From positions 2,046,001-2,110,000 of the forward strand of contig NZ_BAAAZF010000001.1 in the NCBI RefSeq assembly GCF_039536765.1: DNA of 64,000 bases, written 5' to 3'. Shown in pieces: positions 36,282-44,558 of this stretch; within the stretch, counting starts at the first letter, position 1, and every line of letters starts with the position of its first letter. The position numbers were made by a program, and so were the translations under genes. Under the pieces are notes generated by a model that saw nothing but the letters and a program-made list of their open reading frames with translations, was not told the DNA's origin and searched no databases. The stretch comes from Parerythrobacter jejuensis (GTDB taxonomy: Bacteria > Pseudomonadota > Alphaproteobacteria > Sphingomonadales > Sphingomonadaceae).

Positions 36282-36446
36282 AGTTCCATTCCTGTCAGAT
36301 GCCGCGCGCACCCTTCCCTGCGGGGCGCGGCAATGAAGCACGCGTCTCGACGGCTTGGCCGGACCGAAACTTTCGCGAAGCCTCCTTTTGCAGACAGGAT
36401 ATGTTTATTGCAAGTGCGAAGGATGCAAGAAACTCTTCACCCCAAG

Positions 36447-36480
36447 CAAGAACGCCCCGCCGGTGAGGGCGGGGCGCTTG
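36447..36480 (-). terminator. Probable Rho-independent terminator
   Basis: CGCCCCGCC (36453-36461) pairs with GGCGGGGCG (36468-36476) around a 6-nt loop, and after a 2-nt bulge CAAG pairs with CTTG. Read on the minus strand the stem is followed by a T-rich TTCTTGCTT. It would end the transcript of the large acidic protein before gltB. Between this hairpin and the gltB start about 165 bp remain, which must hold the gltB promoter; I see no clear consensus there. Confidence 0.65.
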
Positions 36481-36528
36481 CTAGAGTGATGATTCCGTAA
36501 AGGAATGAATACGGATGCGTAGCTCGTC

Positions 36529-38553
36529 TCAGGCGGCGCCGCTCATCCGTTGCAGCTTCTCGAGTGCGTCGCGCAGGGCCTGTTCGGTTTCGGCCGGGTC
36601 GCTTGCCACTTGGCCCGGTGCTGTCGAGGGAGCCGCTGCGAATCCGGCTTTGCGGTCTTGTGCATCGGCGGGTGCATCGAAGAGGCGGCCCTCGGCAGGA
36701 GGAGCGAACGGGTCGCTTGCAACAGGTGAGGCTGCCGGAATTGCCGGTGCATCCTGGCCGGGGAAGACCACAACAGCTTCGGGCCCCTGGCCTCCAGCCT
36801 CAGGTGTGTCATCCTCGATCCGGACAGTTTCCTGCCGGTTCGCGGACAAGGCGTGTTTCATTTCGAGCAGTGAGCTGAAATCGTCTTCCTGCTCGCTTTC
36901 GTCTTCCCCTTCGGGCTCATGGATCTCAACCGCATCGGGAGTGAAAACCTGGCGTGGTTGCTCAGCCGACCCGGTCTCCGCAACGGGCTGTTCCGGTGGT
37001 GCGAAAGGCGCAGTCTCGCCGCTCTGCTGTTTGAACAGCCGACCCAGATCACCTGCACCAAGCTCAAGTTCGTCGATGGAATCTTCGGGCTCGTCATCTT
37101 CCATGCCAGCCAGATCAAGCGGGCGTAGGGCGCTGGGCACCAGTTCTGCCTCGGGCTGATCCTGGCTGCTGTCTGGCGCATAAGCTGCGAACGTGGGCGC
37201 GGCCTCGGGCGCTGCTGGCGATTCTTGCACGGCAGCGGCTTCGACGAAGCTTGGCCCTGCCGGCATGTTGTCCAATGGCTCGGCTACAACGGGAGTGTCT
37301 TCGACTGCATCCTGCGCAGCAAACCCTTCTTCGGCCTCGGCATCGACCTTGGCAGCTGCAGGTGCTTCCTCGGTATTGCGCTTGAAAACCAGTGGTGTGG
37401 CCTGTTCGGCCGCGCGGGCTTCGGATTTGATCTGCATCGACCGCGCGAAGCGTTCCACCAACTCCGACATCGTCAGCCCGGCCAGCGGTGCGGCAGCGGG
37501 CTGCGCCGGTGCTGATTCAACCGGTGCTGCCGCGACCGGAGCGGCTTCATAAGTGGCTTCAACCGCTTCCGGTTCGATTTGATCCGCTTCCACCGCATCG
37601 GGGTTCTCTGCCCGGTCTGCGAAGGGATTATAGGCCATGGCGCCAGTGTCCTCGGGGCTTTCGCCTTTGGCTTCGTTCATCGGAACGTCCTCGGTCGTCG
37701 GCGTTGCTTCGATCCCGGCATCATCAGAAGCCGACATGAAGGGTTGCGCGCGTCCGAACACTTGTCGTGGAGCGTCCATCTCGGCTTCCTTATGAAAGTC
37801 TATGCTGGGCTGTGGGGCCCGCGATTCACCGTCTTCGGAAGGAGAATCGGTGCCGACGGTAAGAGCAGACAGATCAATCCCGGCTGGTTCAGCAGAGCTA
37901 TCGTCGGCCACAACCGGCTCAATTTCGTGATCGGCGTCGTCGCGGGCTTCCTCTGCAAGCAGATCGAGCGGCTCGTCCTGCGCTTCGGCGACGAATTCTT
38001 CGCCCGGAACCGGCACGGCTTCGAGATATTCGCTGCGACCGGCTTCTTCAGTCACAGAAAGGGCGCGGCGACGGCCAGGGATATTGCCCTGCTCGCTGGA
38101 CGCATCATCAATAGTGTCGCTCCCGGCATCCCATTCGTCTTCTACCGGGCCAAGGCCCTCTTCGCCCAGCTCACGCGTGGCGAAAATCGGCTTCTTGGCC
38201 GGTGCGTCAGGGTGCTTGTCAGCCGCATTGCGCGATGGCGTGCGCTTGCGCGGGGTTTCGTCAGCCTGGCTGGTGACAATCTTGCGGGCGATAAACATCC
38301 CGCCAGCGCCGCCGATCACGGCTGCAACCAGCGCAATCAGCAACCGTGCGGTAAAGCCGATCGGCGGTGCCGCGGAACTGATGATCGCGGGCAGCCCGAG
38401 AGCGACGACGATTTTCTCGATCAGGATCGTTGGCAAGACCATGCTGCCAATCCCGAACAGGGCGGCAAACCATAGCGCGACGATGACCGGGAATACCGGG
38501 TGTGCGCTGATCGGGGGTTTGCCCCCAGCCTTGCGCTTGTCCGTTTGTACCAT
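36529..38553 (-). CDS. Large acidic membrane-anchored protein of unknown function
   Basis: About 674 residues. Two hydrophobic helices lie at roughly 18-39 (PVFPVIVALWFAALFGIGSM) and 64-89 (ARLLIALVAAVIGGAGGMFI), so both ends should be cytoplasmic. The remaining 580 residues are low-complexity, very rich in Glu, Asp, Ala and Pro, with little predicted globular structure. Short ordered islands are a helix near 360 (LTMSELVERFARSMQ), two PRQVF motifs, DDFSSLLEMKHALSANR and a final helix TEQALRDALEKLQRMSG. The design (membrane anchor, acidic Pro-rich spacer, short helices) recalls scaffold or polarity proteins such as ZipA or PopZ, without homology I can claim. The start follows GGAAAG; an earlier in-frame ATG at 38568 is possible. 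Confidence 0.75.
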   Translation of the reverse strand: MVQTDKRKAGGKPPISAHPVFPVIVALWFAALFGIGSMVLPTILIEKIVVALGLPAIISSAAPPIGFTARLLIALVAAVIGGAGGMFIARKIVTSQADETPRKRTPSRNAADKHPDAPAKKPIFATRELGEEGLGPVEDEWDAGSDTIDDASSEQGNIPGRRRALSVTEEAGRSEYLEAVPVPGEEFVAEAQDEPLDLLAEEARDDADHEIEPVVADDSSAEPAGIDLSALTVGTDSPSEDGESRAPQPSIDFHKEAEMDAPRQVFGRAQPFMSASDDAGIEATPTTEDVPMNEAKGESPEDTGAMAYNPFADRAENPDAVEADQIEPEAVEATYEAAPVAAAPVESAPAQPAAAPLAGLTMSELVERFARSMQIKSEARAAEQATPLVFKRNTEEAPAAAKVDAEAEEGFAAQDAVEDTPVVAEPLDNMPAGPSFVEAAAVQESPAAPEAAPTFAAYAPDSSQDQPEAELVPSALRPLDLAGMEDDEPEDSIDELELGAGDLGRLFKQQSGETAPFAPPEQPVAETGSAEQPRQVFTPDAVEIHEPEGEDESEQEDDFSSLLEMKHALSANRQETVRIEDDTPEAGGQGPEAVVVFPGQDAPAIPAASPVASDPFAPPAEGRLFDAPADAQDRKAGFAAAPSTAPGQVASDPAETEQALRDALEKLQRMSGAA

Positions 38554-38605
38554 GGTCCTGCTTTCCATCCCTGTTGTTTCGGTCGGTCCAGGCCTGATGC
38601 TGCGC

Positions 38606-39835
38606 CTATGCAGCTTCGGGGACTGGTCCATTCGGCACATTGGCTAGCAAATGATGGTAAACGCTTTGATAACGATGAATGTTGCGGGCCCAGTCATGCT
38701 GCTGGGAAACATGGCTGGCGGCGCGCTGACGGATCGCATCCCAACCCTCGCGATGGCTGGCGAGGCTGGCGAGTGAATCGGCGATGGCCTGGGGTTCGTC
38801 AGGGGCAAACAGGGCTCCGGTCACCCCGTCTTGGATCAGTTCACGATGGCCGCCAACATCTGATGCGGCAACCAGTCGCTGCTGCGCCATGGCTTCCAAT
38901 GGTTTGAGCGGCGTGACCAGGTCCGTCAGGCGGCTTTGCTTGCGCGGATAGGCCAGGATGTCGACCAGTGAATAGTACCGCTCGACCTGGTCGTGGGGCA
39001 CACGGCCGGTGAAATGGATGGCACTGGTGGCCCCGCTCGCTGCGGCCTGCTCTTGCAAGGCTCGCTCCATCGGCCCGCCACCTACCAGCAGCAATTGCGC
39101 ACCCGGCTGCTCCATGCGTAACAGCGGCATGGCGGCGATCAGATCGTCGAGCCCTTCGTAATCATAGAAGCTGCCGATAAACCCGATCACCGGGCCACTG
39201 GCGATTCCCAGCTGGTCGGCCAGAACCTGGTCACGGGCAATGGGTTCACCAAAGACGGACATATCCACCCCGTTGGGCGAAATGCCGATCTTGCCGGCAG
39301 GGAAACCGCGGGAAACGAGATCGTCACGCAGTCCCTCGCAAATGGTGAAAACCGCATCGGCACGATCGACCACGCGGTTTTCCAGCGCGCGGGTCAGGCG
39401 GTATTTGAAAGAGCCTTCAGTGCCGGTGCCGTTGCCGACAGCGGCATCTTCCCAGAAGGCACGAATTTCATAGACCACAGGAATGCCCAGCTTTTCGCCG
39501 GCGCGCACCGCAGCCATGCCGCACAAAGCGGGCGAATGGGCGTGCAACACGTCGGGGCGCCATTCGGCAGCGATAGCTTCAATAGCGGCCTGAAGCCGGG
39601 CGATCTCGCGCATTTCGCGCACCGCCGGCGGGCCTGAAGCGGCCCCGCGCGTGCGATGGAATGTCAGGCCTTCGGCATCCTCGCGGTCCGGCCCGTCGGC
39701 GTTATGACGCAGGCCGGTGATGCCGCGCACTTCGATCCCTGCCGCCTCCTGTGCTTTCAGGATGGCGCGGGTGCGGAAGGTATAGCCGCTATGCAGCGGC
39801 AGCGAGTGGTCGAGAACATGGAGCACGCGTGTCAT
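38606..39835 (-). CDS. Exosortase A-associated glycosyltransferase (GT4)
   Basis: A 409-residue GT-B glycosyltransferase of the group that accompanies the exosortase A/PEP-CTERM system (the Daro_2409-type family). It begins TRVLHVLDHSLPLHSGYTFR, the hallmark of this family, with RPDVLHAHSPALCGMAAVRA and VVYEIRAFWEDAAVGNGTGT in the N-terminal half. The C-terminal half has GFIGSFYDYEGLDDLIAAMP, LLLVGGGP and KQSRLTDLVTPLKPLEAMAQ, the donor-binding E motif. It should add a sugar to the polysaccharide or glycan linked to the exosortase system. It is divergent from the ligase gene and 52 bp upstream of the acidic membrane protein. Confidence 0.88.
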   Translation of the reverse strand: MTRVLHVLDHSLPLHSGYTFRTRAILKAQEAAGIEVRGITGLRHNADGPDREDAEGLTFHRTRGAASGPPAVREMREIARLQAAIEAIAAEWRPDVLHAHSPALCGMAAVRAGEKLGIPVVYEIRAFWEDAAVGNGTGTEGSFKYRLTRALENRVVDRADAVFTICEGLRDDLVSRGFPAGKIGISPNGVDMSVFGEPIARDQVLADQLGIASGPVIGFIGSFYDYEGLDDLIAAMPLLRMEQPGAQLLLVGGGPMERALQEQAAASGATSAIHFTGRVPHDQVERYYSLVDILAYPRKQSRLTDLVTPLKPLEAMAQQRLVAASDVGGHRELIQDGVTGALFAPDEPQAIADSLASLASHREGWDAIRQRAASHVSQQHDWARNIHRYQSVYHHLLANVPNGPVPEAA

Positions 39836-39948
39836 GCCGGCCCCTTTAGGCCATACGTGCTTAACGCCGCGTCAACTCGCTGCTGCTAGTCGCGGGTTAC
39901 ACGTGCAAATGGTTGGACGTGTTGCAGCAGGACCAGACTCGTCGCGCC

Positions 39949-40095
39949 ATGATTGATATGTTCACCCTTCTGCTGGTGCATGGCCTGCTGGCGCTGGCGG
40001 GCCTGCGCCTGCTGTCGCGTCAAGATCTGGACAGCGAAGAAATCGGCACTGAAGAGCAGGCCTTGCCCGACGGTGAGGCTGGACCGGACGCATGA
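39949..40095 (+). CDS. Small membrane protein coupled to O-glycosylation ligase
   Basis: A 48-residue peptide starting MIDMFTLLLVHGLLALAG, one membrane helix (about 4-20) followed by a short acidic tail (SRQDLDSEEIGTEEQALPD). Its TGA overlaps the ATG of the ligase gene (ATGA), so translation should be coupled. Several starts are possible: a TTG at 39913, and ATG at 39949 or 39958. The ribosome sites are weak, so I use the first ATG. Function unknown; it may help the ligase fold or assemble, or just serve as a leader. Confidence 0.55.
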   Translation: MIDMFTLLLVHGLLALAGLRLLSRQDLDSEEIGTEEQALPDGEAGPDA

Positions 40096-41465
40096 CGGAC
40101 CTGTTCTTCCTCGGCTTTGTCGGCCTGTTCCTGGCCTTCGGCCTCAAGCGCCCGTTTCTATGGGTGCTGACTTATCTCTATATTGATGTTCTCGCTCCGC
40201 AGAAAATCGCTTTCGGCTTCTTCAGCACCATCCCGATTTCACTGGTGGCCTTTTGTGCGGCCTTTGGCGGCTGGCTGATGACCGACAGCAAGAAGAACCT
40301 GCGCTTTACCCTGCGGCAGGGGCTGCTGTTGTTCCTGCTGGTCTGGTGCTTCTACACCTTGCAGGGCTCCGCCTTTCCGGAGCCTGCGGGAACCAAGTGG
40401 GACTGGGTCTGGAAGGCACTGTTCTTCGCGATATTCCTGCCCTTCACACTTACGACCCGGTTGCGGATGGAGGCAGCCGCGCTGGTCATGGTGCTCAGCG
40501 TTGGCGCGATCATCATTTCGGGCGGTCTCAAGACTGTGACCGGGGGCGGGGGCTATGGCGTCTTGTCCCTGTTCGTGAACGACAATAGCGGCATCTATGA
40601 AAGCTCCACCCTATCGACTGTCGCCGTCGGCATCATCCCGCTGATTATCTGGTTCACCCGCCATGGCACGATCTTCGTGCCGGACTGGCGGGTAAAACTG
40701 TTCGCATACTGCCTGATCTTTGCCTGCCTTCTGATCCCGGTCGGGACAGTCGCGCGAACCGGACTGGTCTGCATTGCAGTGTTGATGGTGCTGCTGCTGC
40801 GCGAAGTGAAGAACCGCGCGGCCTTTATCATCGCAGGGGCGGCCTTGGGCGTGATGGCGCTGCCCTTTGTCCCGCCCAGCTATTATGAACGCATGTCGAC
40901 GATCGGAAGTGCTGACGGTGACGAAAGCGCATCGACCCGTATCGCGGTATGGGAATGGACGCTCGACTACGTCGCCGAGAATCCCTCGGGTGGTGGCTTC
41001 GACGCTTTCCGTGCCAACAAGTTCACCTATCGCATGCCGGTCCGCACGGGCGAGGGCAATATGACCTCGGTCCGCTACGAGACTGTGACCGACGAAGCGC
41101 GCGCCTATCACTCCGCCTTCTTCGAGGTTTTGGGTGAACAGGGATATCCGGGCTTCATCGCGTGGATCTGGCTGCAGGCGCTGGGCATCTGGCAGATGGA
41201 GAAAATCCGCCGCCGCTGGCGCAAGAAGACCGGCGATGGCGAGCAATGGCAGGCACCCTTGGCTAGCGCACTGCAATATGCGCATTTGATCTACCTGGTC
41301 GGGGCGCTGTTCCAGGGCATTGCCTACCAGCCTTTCGTGATGATGCTGATCGGCTTGCAGATCGCGCTCTATTCCTATTGCCAGCAGCTCGATTCGCCCG
41401 GCAAAGTGCCGATTGGTGCGCGTTTGAAGGGACCTGCTGCCACGCCGATCCAGGGCCAGACCTAG
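40092..41465 (+). CDS. Putative O-glycosylation ligase, exosortase A-associated (DUF5935 + Wzy_C)
   Basis: Polytopic inner-membrane protein of 457 residues. The N-terminal DUF5935 region (LFFLGFVGLFLAFGLKRPFL, VLTYLYIDVLAPQKIAFGFF) is specific to ligases found with exosortase A. The Wzy_C part has GTVARTGLVCIAVLMVLLL, a large periplasmic loop with NPSGGGFDAFRANKF, and EARAYHSAFFEVLGEQGYPG, where His-Ser aligns with the usual His motif. About ten hydrophobic segments are visible. Such proteins are thought to transfer glycan to protein or lipid acceptors. No exosortase or PEP-CTERM protein is encoded here, so the rest of the system must be elsewhere. Confidence 0.88.
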   Translation: MTDLFFLGFVGLFLAFGLKRPFLWVLTYLYIDVLAPQKIAFGFFSTIPISLVAFCAAFGGWLMTDSKKNLRFTLRQGLLLFLLVWCFYTLQGSAFPEPAGTKWDWVWKALFFAIFLPFTLTTRLRMEAAALVMVLSVGAIIISGGLKTVTGGGGYGVLSLFVNDNSGIYESSTLSTVAVGIIPLIIWFTRHGTIFVPDWRVKLFAYCLIFACLLIPVGTVARTGLVCIAVLMVLLLREVKNRAAFIIAGAALGVMALPFVPPSYYERMSTIGSADGDESASTRIAVWEWTLDYVAENPSGGGFDAFRANKFTYRMPVRTGEGNMTSVRYETVTDEARAYHSAFFEVLGEQGYPGFIAWIWLQALGIWQMEKIRRRWRKKTGDGEQWQAPLASALQYAHLIYLVGALFQGIAYQPFVMMLIGLQIALYSYCQQLDSPGKVPIGARLKGPAATPIQGQT

Positions 41466-41592
41466 CCTGACGTAGCGGCAGGTTGGTGGGCAGCGTGCTG
41501 CGCATTGCGCTCCCCCGATCTATCCGCCATGAACGCCTGCAAGCAGCGCGCCTCACAGGGAGTCGCGCATGAACAGCTAGCAGGAGAGGCGC

Positions 41593-42042
41593 ATGACACC
41601 GCAAGAGCTCGCAGCAAAAACCGGCGAGAACATCGGCACCAGTGAATGGGTCGAAATGACCCAGGACAAGGTCAACATGTTCGCCGACGCGACCGGCGAT
41701 CACCAGTTCATCCATATCGACGAGGAAAAAGCCAAGATGACGCCGTTTGGCGGCACGATCGTGCATGGCTTCATGACCTTGTCGATGATCCCATATCTCA
41801 GCGCCAATTCCGACATGCCGAAGATTGATGGCGTGAAGATGGGCGTAAATTACGGCGGCAATAAAACGCGGTTCATCGCCCCGGTTCGTGTTGGTAAGCG
41901 CATTCGCGGCCATTGGAAGCTCGTCGAAATGATCGAGAAGCGTCCGGGCCAGTGGCAGCAGACCGCTGAAATCACGATCGAGATCGAGGGCGAGGACAAG
42001 CCCGCGCTGATGTGTGAGTGGATCACGCAGTTCTTCGTGTAA
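41593..42042 (+). CDS. MaoC-family (R)-enoyl-CoA hydratase-like protein
   Basis: A 149-residue hot-dog-fold protein. The hydratase 2 motif is ADATGDHQFIHIDEEKAKM with the Asp-His catalytic pair, followed by PFGGTIVHGFMTLSMIPYL. Members hydrate trans-2-enoyl-CoA to the (R)-3-hydroxy ester and can feed PHA synthesis or side branches of beta-oxidation. A GCAGGAGAGG ribosome site stands before ATG. It heads a plus-strand group with a thiolase 51 bp later and a carboxymuconolactone decarboxylase-like gene. The PHA depolymerase gene 2.5 kb away makes a link to storage polymer metabolism plausible, though not proven. Confidence 0.88.
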   Translation: MTPQELAAKTGENIGTSEWVEMTQDKVNMFADATGDHQFIHIDEEKAKMTPFGGTIVHGFMTLSMIPYLSANSDMPKIDGVKMGVNYGGNKTRFIAPVRVGKRIRGHWKLVEMIEKRPGQWQQTAEITIEIEGEDKPALMCEWITQFFV

Positions 42043-42093
42043 TTTCCCCTCCCCAGGGACAATTCCGAACCACATTATTCCAAGGAGTTCGCC

Positions 42094-43272
42094 ATGCGCG
42101 ACGCAGTCATCGTTTCCACCGCCCGTACCGGTATGGGCAAAGCCTATAAGGGCGCATTCAATTCCACGCCGGGCGCTACGCTTGGGTCCTACGCGCTGGC
42201 TCCTGCGATCGAGCGTGCCGGCATCGAAGCCGGTGAAGTCGATGACGTGTTGTGGGGTTCTGCCCTGCAACAGGGCACCCAGGGTGGCAATCTCGCGCGC
42301 CAGGTTGCCCTGCGCGCCGGCTGCCCGATCACTACCAGCGGCATGACAATTGATCGCCAGTGCTCTTCGGGCCTGATGTCGATTGCAACCGCTTCCAAGC
42401 AGGTCGTGATGGACCGGATGGATGTGGTTGCCGCAGGCGGTCAGGAATCGATCAGCCTGGTACAGACGCCCGAAATGCGCGTCGCCCCGGACAAGTCGCT
42501 CGTCGCCATGCACGGCGCGATTTACATGCCGATGCTGCAAACCGCAGAAACCGTTGCCCAGCGTTACGGCATCAGCCGCGAAGCGCAGGACGAATACGGC
42601 CTCCAGTCGCAGCAGCGCACTGCCGCCGCACAGGAAGCGGGCCTGTTCGATGACGAGATCGTTTCCGTCACCACCACCCACATGGTGAAGGACAAGGAAA
42701 GCGGCGAGGTTTCCGAACAGGAAGTCACTATCGCCAAGGATGAGGGCAATCGCCCCTCGACCACGCTGGAAGGCCTTCAGGGCCTGCAGCCGGTGCTCGG
42801 CCCGGGCACTACGATCACAGCCGGCAATGCCAGCCAGCTGTCTGACGGCTCGGCTGCTGTTGTCGTCATGGAGGCTGCCGTTGCCGCGAAGAAGGGGCTG
42901 ACTCCGCTCGGCCGCTATGTCGGCATGGCCGTGGCTGGCACGGAGCCTGACGAGATGGGTATCGGCCCGGTCTATGCGATCCCGAAACTGCTCAAGCGTT
43001 TCGACCTGACCATGGACGATATCGGCCTGTGGGAACTGAACGAAGCCTTCGCTGTGCAGGTGCTTTACTGCCGCGACAAGCTGGGCATCGATAACGACAA
43101 GCTCAACGTCAATGGCGGCTCGATCTCGATCGGCCACCCGTACGGCATGACCGGCGCACGCTGCACCGGCCACGCACTGCTGGAAGGCAAGCGCCGCGGT
43201 GCCAAATATGCTGTCGTCACCATGTGTGTCGGCGGCGGCATGGGCGCAGCAGGTCTGTTCGAGATCTTCTGA
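42094..43272 (+). CDS. Acetyl-CoA acyltransferase (thiolase)
   Basis: A 392-residue thiolase. The nucleophile Cys is in [17 protein letters not shown] (about residue 90), the His motif is [11 protein letters not shown], then [19 protein letters not shown] with the second His and [15 protein letters not shown] with the proton-shuttle Cys. The whole length and motif order are normal. It could act in either direction: cleavage of 3-ketoacyl-CoA in beta-oxidation or condensation. An AAGGAG ribosome site precedes the ATG. Its stop overlaps the next ATG (TGATG). Sequence alone does not give chain length preference. Confidence 0.93.
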   Translation: MRDAVIVSTARTGMGKAYKGAFNSTPGATLGSYALAPAIERAGIEAGEVDDVLWGSALQQGTQGGNLARQVALRAGCPITTSGMTIDRQCSSGLMSIATASKQVVMDRMDVVAAGGQESISLVQTPEMRVAPDKSLVAMHGAIYMPMLQTAETVAQRYGISREAQDEYGLQSQQRTAAAQEAGLFDDEIVSVTTTHMVKDKESGEVSEQEVTIAKDEGNRPSTTLEGLQGLQPVLGPGTTITAGNASQLSDGSAAVVVMEAAVAAKKGLTPLGRYVGMAVAGTEPDEMGIGPVYAIPKLLKRFDLTMDDIGLWELNEAFAVQVLYCRDKLGIDNDKLNVNGGSISIGHPYGMTGARCTGHALLEGKRRGAKYAVVTMCVGGGMGAAGLFEIF

Positions 43273-43853
43273 TGCGCCTGACGCGTCCTCGGATCGAGCC
43301 GGTCGATCTTGATCGGCTCGACGAGACGCAGCGTGAGGCCCTGGCCCCCTTTACCGATCCTTCCAACAAGGTCGGCGGGGGCAGGGTTCTCAATATTTTC
43401 CGCACTCTGGTCCGCGCGCCCAAGGCGATGGCGGGCTTCCTTGCGTGGGGGAACTATATCCTCTCGCGCCGCAACGCCCTGCCCGAGCGGGAGCGCGAAA
43501 TGGTGATCCTGCGCACCGGCTGGAATTGCAAATCGGGCTATGAATTCGCCCAGCATACCCGGATCGGCAAGGCGTGCGGCCTAACCCCGGACGAGATCGA
43601 GCGGATCAAGCAGGGGCCGGATGCGCCAGGCTGGACGACGCTGGAAGGTGCAATGTTGCGCGCGAGCGACGAACTGGTCGCCAACCATTTTGTGTCGGAT
43701 GCGACCTGGGCTCAGCTGGAGGAGCTAGGCGACAAGGGACGGATGGACCTGGTCTTTACCGTCGGCCAGTACACCCAGGTTTCGATGATGCTGAACAGCT
43801 TCGGCATCCAGCTGGAAGACGGCGACGAGGCTGATCCCGATCTGAAGGCCTGA
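43272..43853 (+). CDS. Carboxymuconolactone decarboxylase-family protein
   Basis: A 193-residue all-helical AhpD/CMD-like protein. The central motif reads WNCKSGYEFAQHTRIGKACG, with one Cys and the usual Glu and His around it; the classic AhpD CxxC pair is absent. Without the pair, peroxidase activity like that of AhpD is doubtful, and a decarboxylase, hydrolase or binding role is open. The ATG overlaps the thiolase stop by one base, so it is translationally coupled to that enzyme. A longer frame reading back into the thiolase gene is a shadow. Confidence 0.88.
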   Translation: MRLTRPRIEPVDLDRLDETQREALAPFTDPSNKVGGGRVLNIFRTLVRAPKAMAGFLAWGNYILSRRNALPEREREMVILRTGWNCKSGYEFAQHTRIGKACGLTPDEIERIKQGPDAPGWTTLEGAMLRASDELVANHFVSDATWAQLEELGDKGRMDLVFTVGQYTQVSMMLNSFGIQLEDGDEADPDLKA

Positions 43854-43943
43854 CTGGCGCAAGGGCGACCGCCCGCCCGAGCCGATGCGAGGAAAGCCAA
43901 AGATGCGGATGCATCTGCCGGCGTTTGAGGCTAACACGGGCTC

Positions 43944-44552
43944 ATGGGGATCATGGAAATCATCGGGATCGCGGGAAGCGTCAGCCTGTTGGCGGGCTGG
44001 CGGCTCTATTTGTGCATTTTCGGCACCGGGCTGGCTATGCGACTGGGCGCACTGCCTTTGCCCGAACATCTGGAAAGCCTGACCGTCCTCGCCAATCCGT
44101 GGGTGATGGGGATTGCCGCGATCGCCGCGCTGGCGGAGTTCTTCGCCGACAAGGTGATGTGGCTCGATTCCCTCTGGGACACGATCCACACCGCGATCCG
44201 CCCCGTCGGCGGGGCGCTGTTGGCACTGGCGATTGTCGATCCGTCCGATCCGGCCATGCAGGTGATTGCCTTCATCCTGGGCGGGGGCGCTTCTTTCGTG
44301 GCCCATGGCGGCAAGGCGAGCGCGCGCGCCGTGGTCAATGCCAGCCCCGAACCGGTCAGTAATGTTGCAGTGTCTACGGTCGAGGATGTGGCAACCGCCG
44401 GGCTGCTCTACACTGCCTATGAATACCCGCTCGCGGCAGGCGGCGTGGCCCTGGTGCTGCTCGGCCTGGTCATCGCGCTGCTGCTATGGGCACGGCGGGT
44501 GATCAAGCGAATCTTCGTGCGCTCGCCCAAGGTTGAACGACCACCAAACTAG
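43944..44552 (+). CDS. DUF4126 membrane protein
   Basis: A 202-residue membrane protein of the DUF4126 family, function unknown. Four to five hydrophobic segments are visible: EIIGIAGSVSLLAGWRLYLC, PWVMGIAAIAALAEFFADKV, PVGGALLALAIVDPSDP, IAFILGGGASFVAHGGKAS and a C-terminal helix at about 165-187 (GVALVLLGLVIALLLWAR). GKASARAVVNASPEP and the region after it are the conserved blocks I recognise. The tail is basic (RRVIKRIFVRSPKVER). The gene is convergent with the PHA depolymerase gene with only 6 bp between the stops. Confidence 0.85.
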   Translation: MGIMEIIGIAGSVSLLAGWRLYLCIFGTGLAMRLGALPLPEHLESLTVLANPWVMGIAAIAALAEFFADKVMWLDSLWDTIHTAIRPVGGALLALAIVDPSDPAMQVIAFILGGGASFVAHGGKASARAVVNASPEPVSNVAVSTVEDVATAGLLYTAYEYPLAAGGVALVLLGLVIALLLWARRVIKRIFVRSPKVERPPN

Positions 44553-44558
44553 CTCTTG

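Noticed and set aside
34572-36500. 642-codon ORF on the plus strand across the gltB gene
   Set aside because: It lies antisense to the well-matched amidotransferase domain of gltB. Its sequence has no known motif; long antisense frames are usual in GC-rich DNA.
41263-43173. 636-codon ORF on the minus strand across the MaoC and thiolase genes
   Set aside because: Both plus-strand genes have full catalytic motifs and ribosome sites, so the antisense frame is a shadow of their codon bias.
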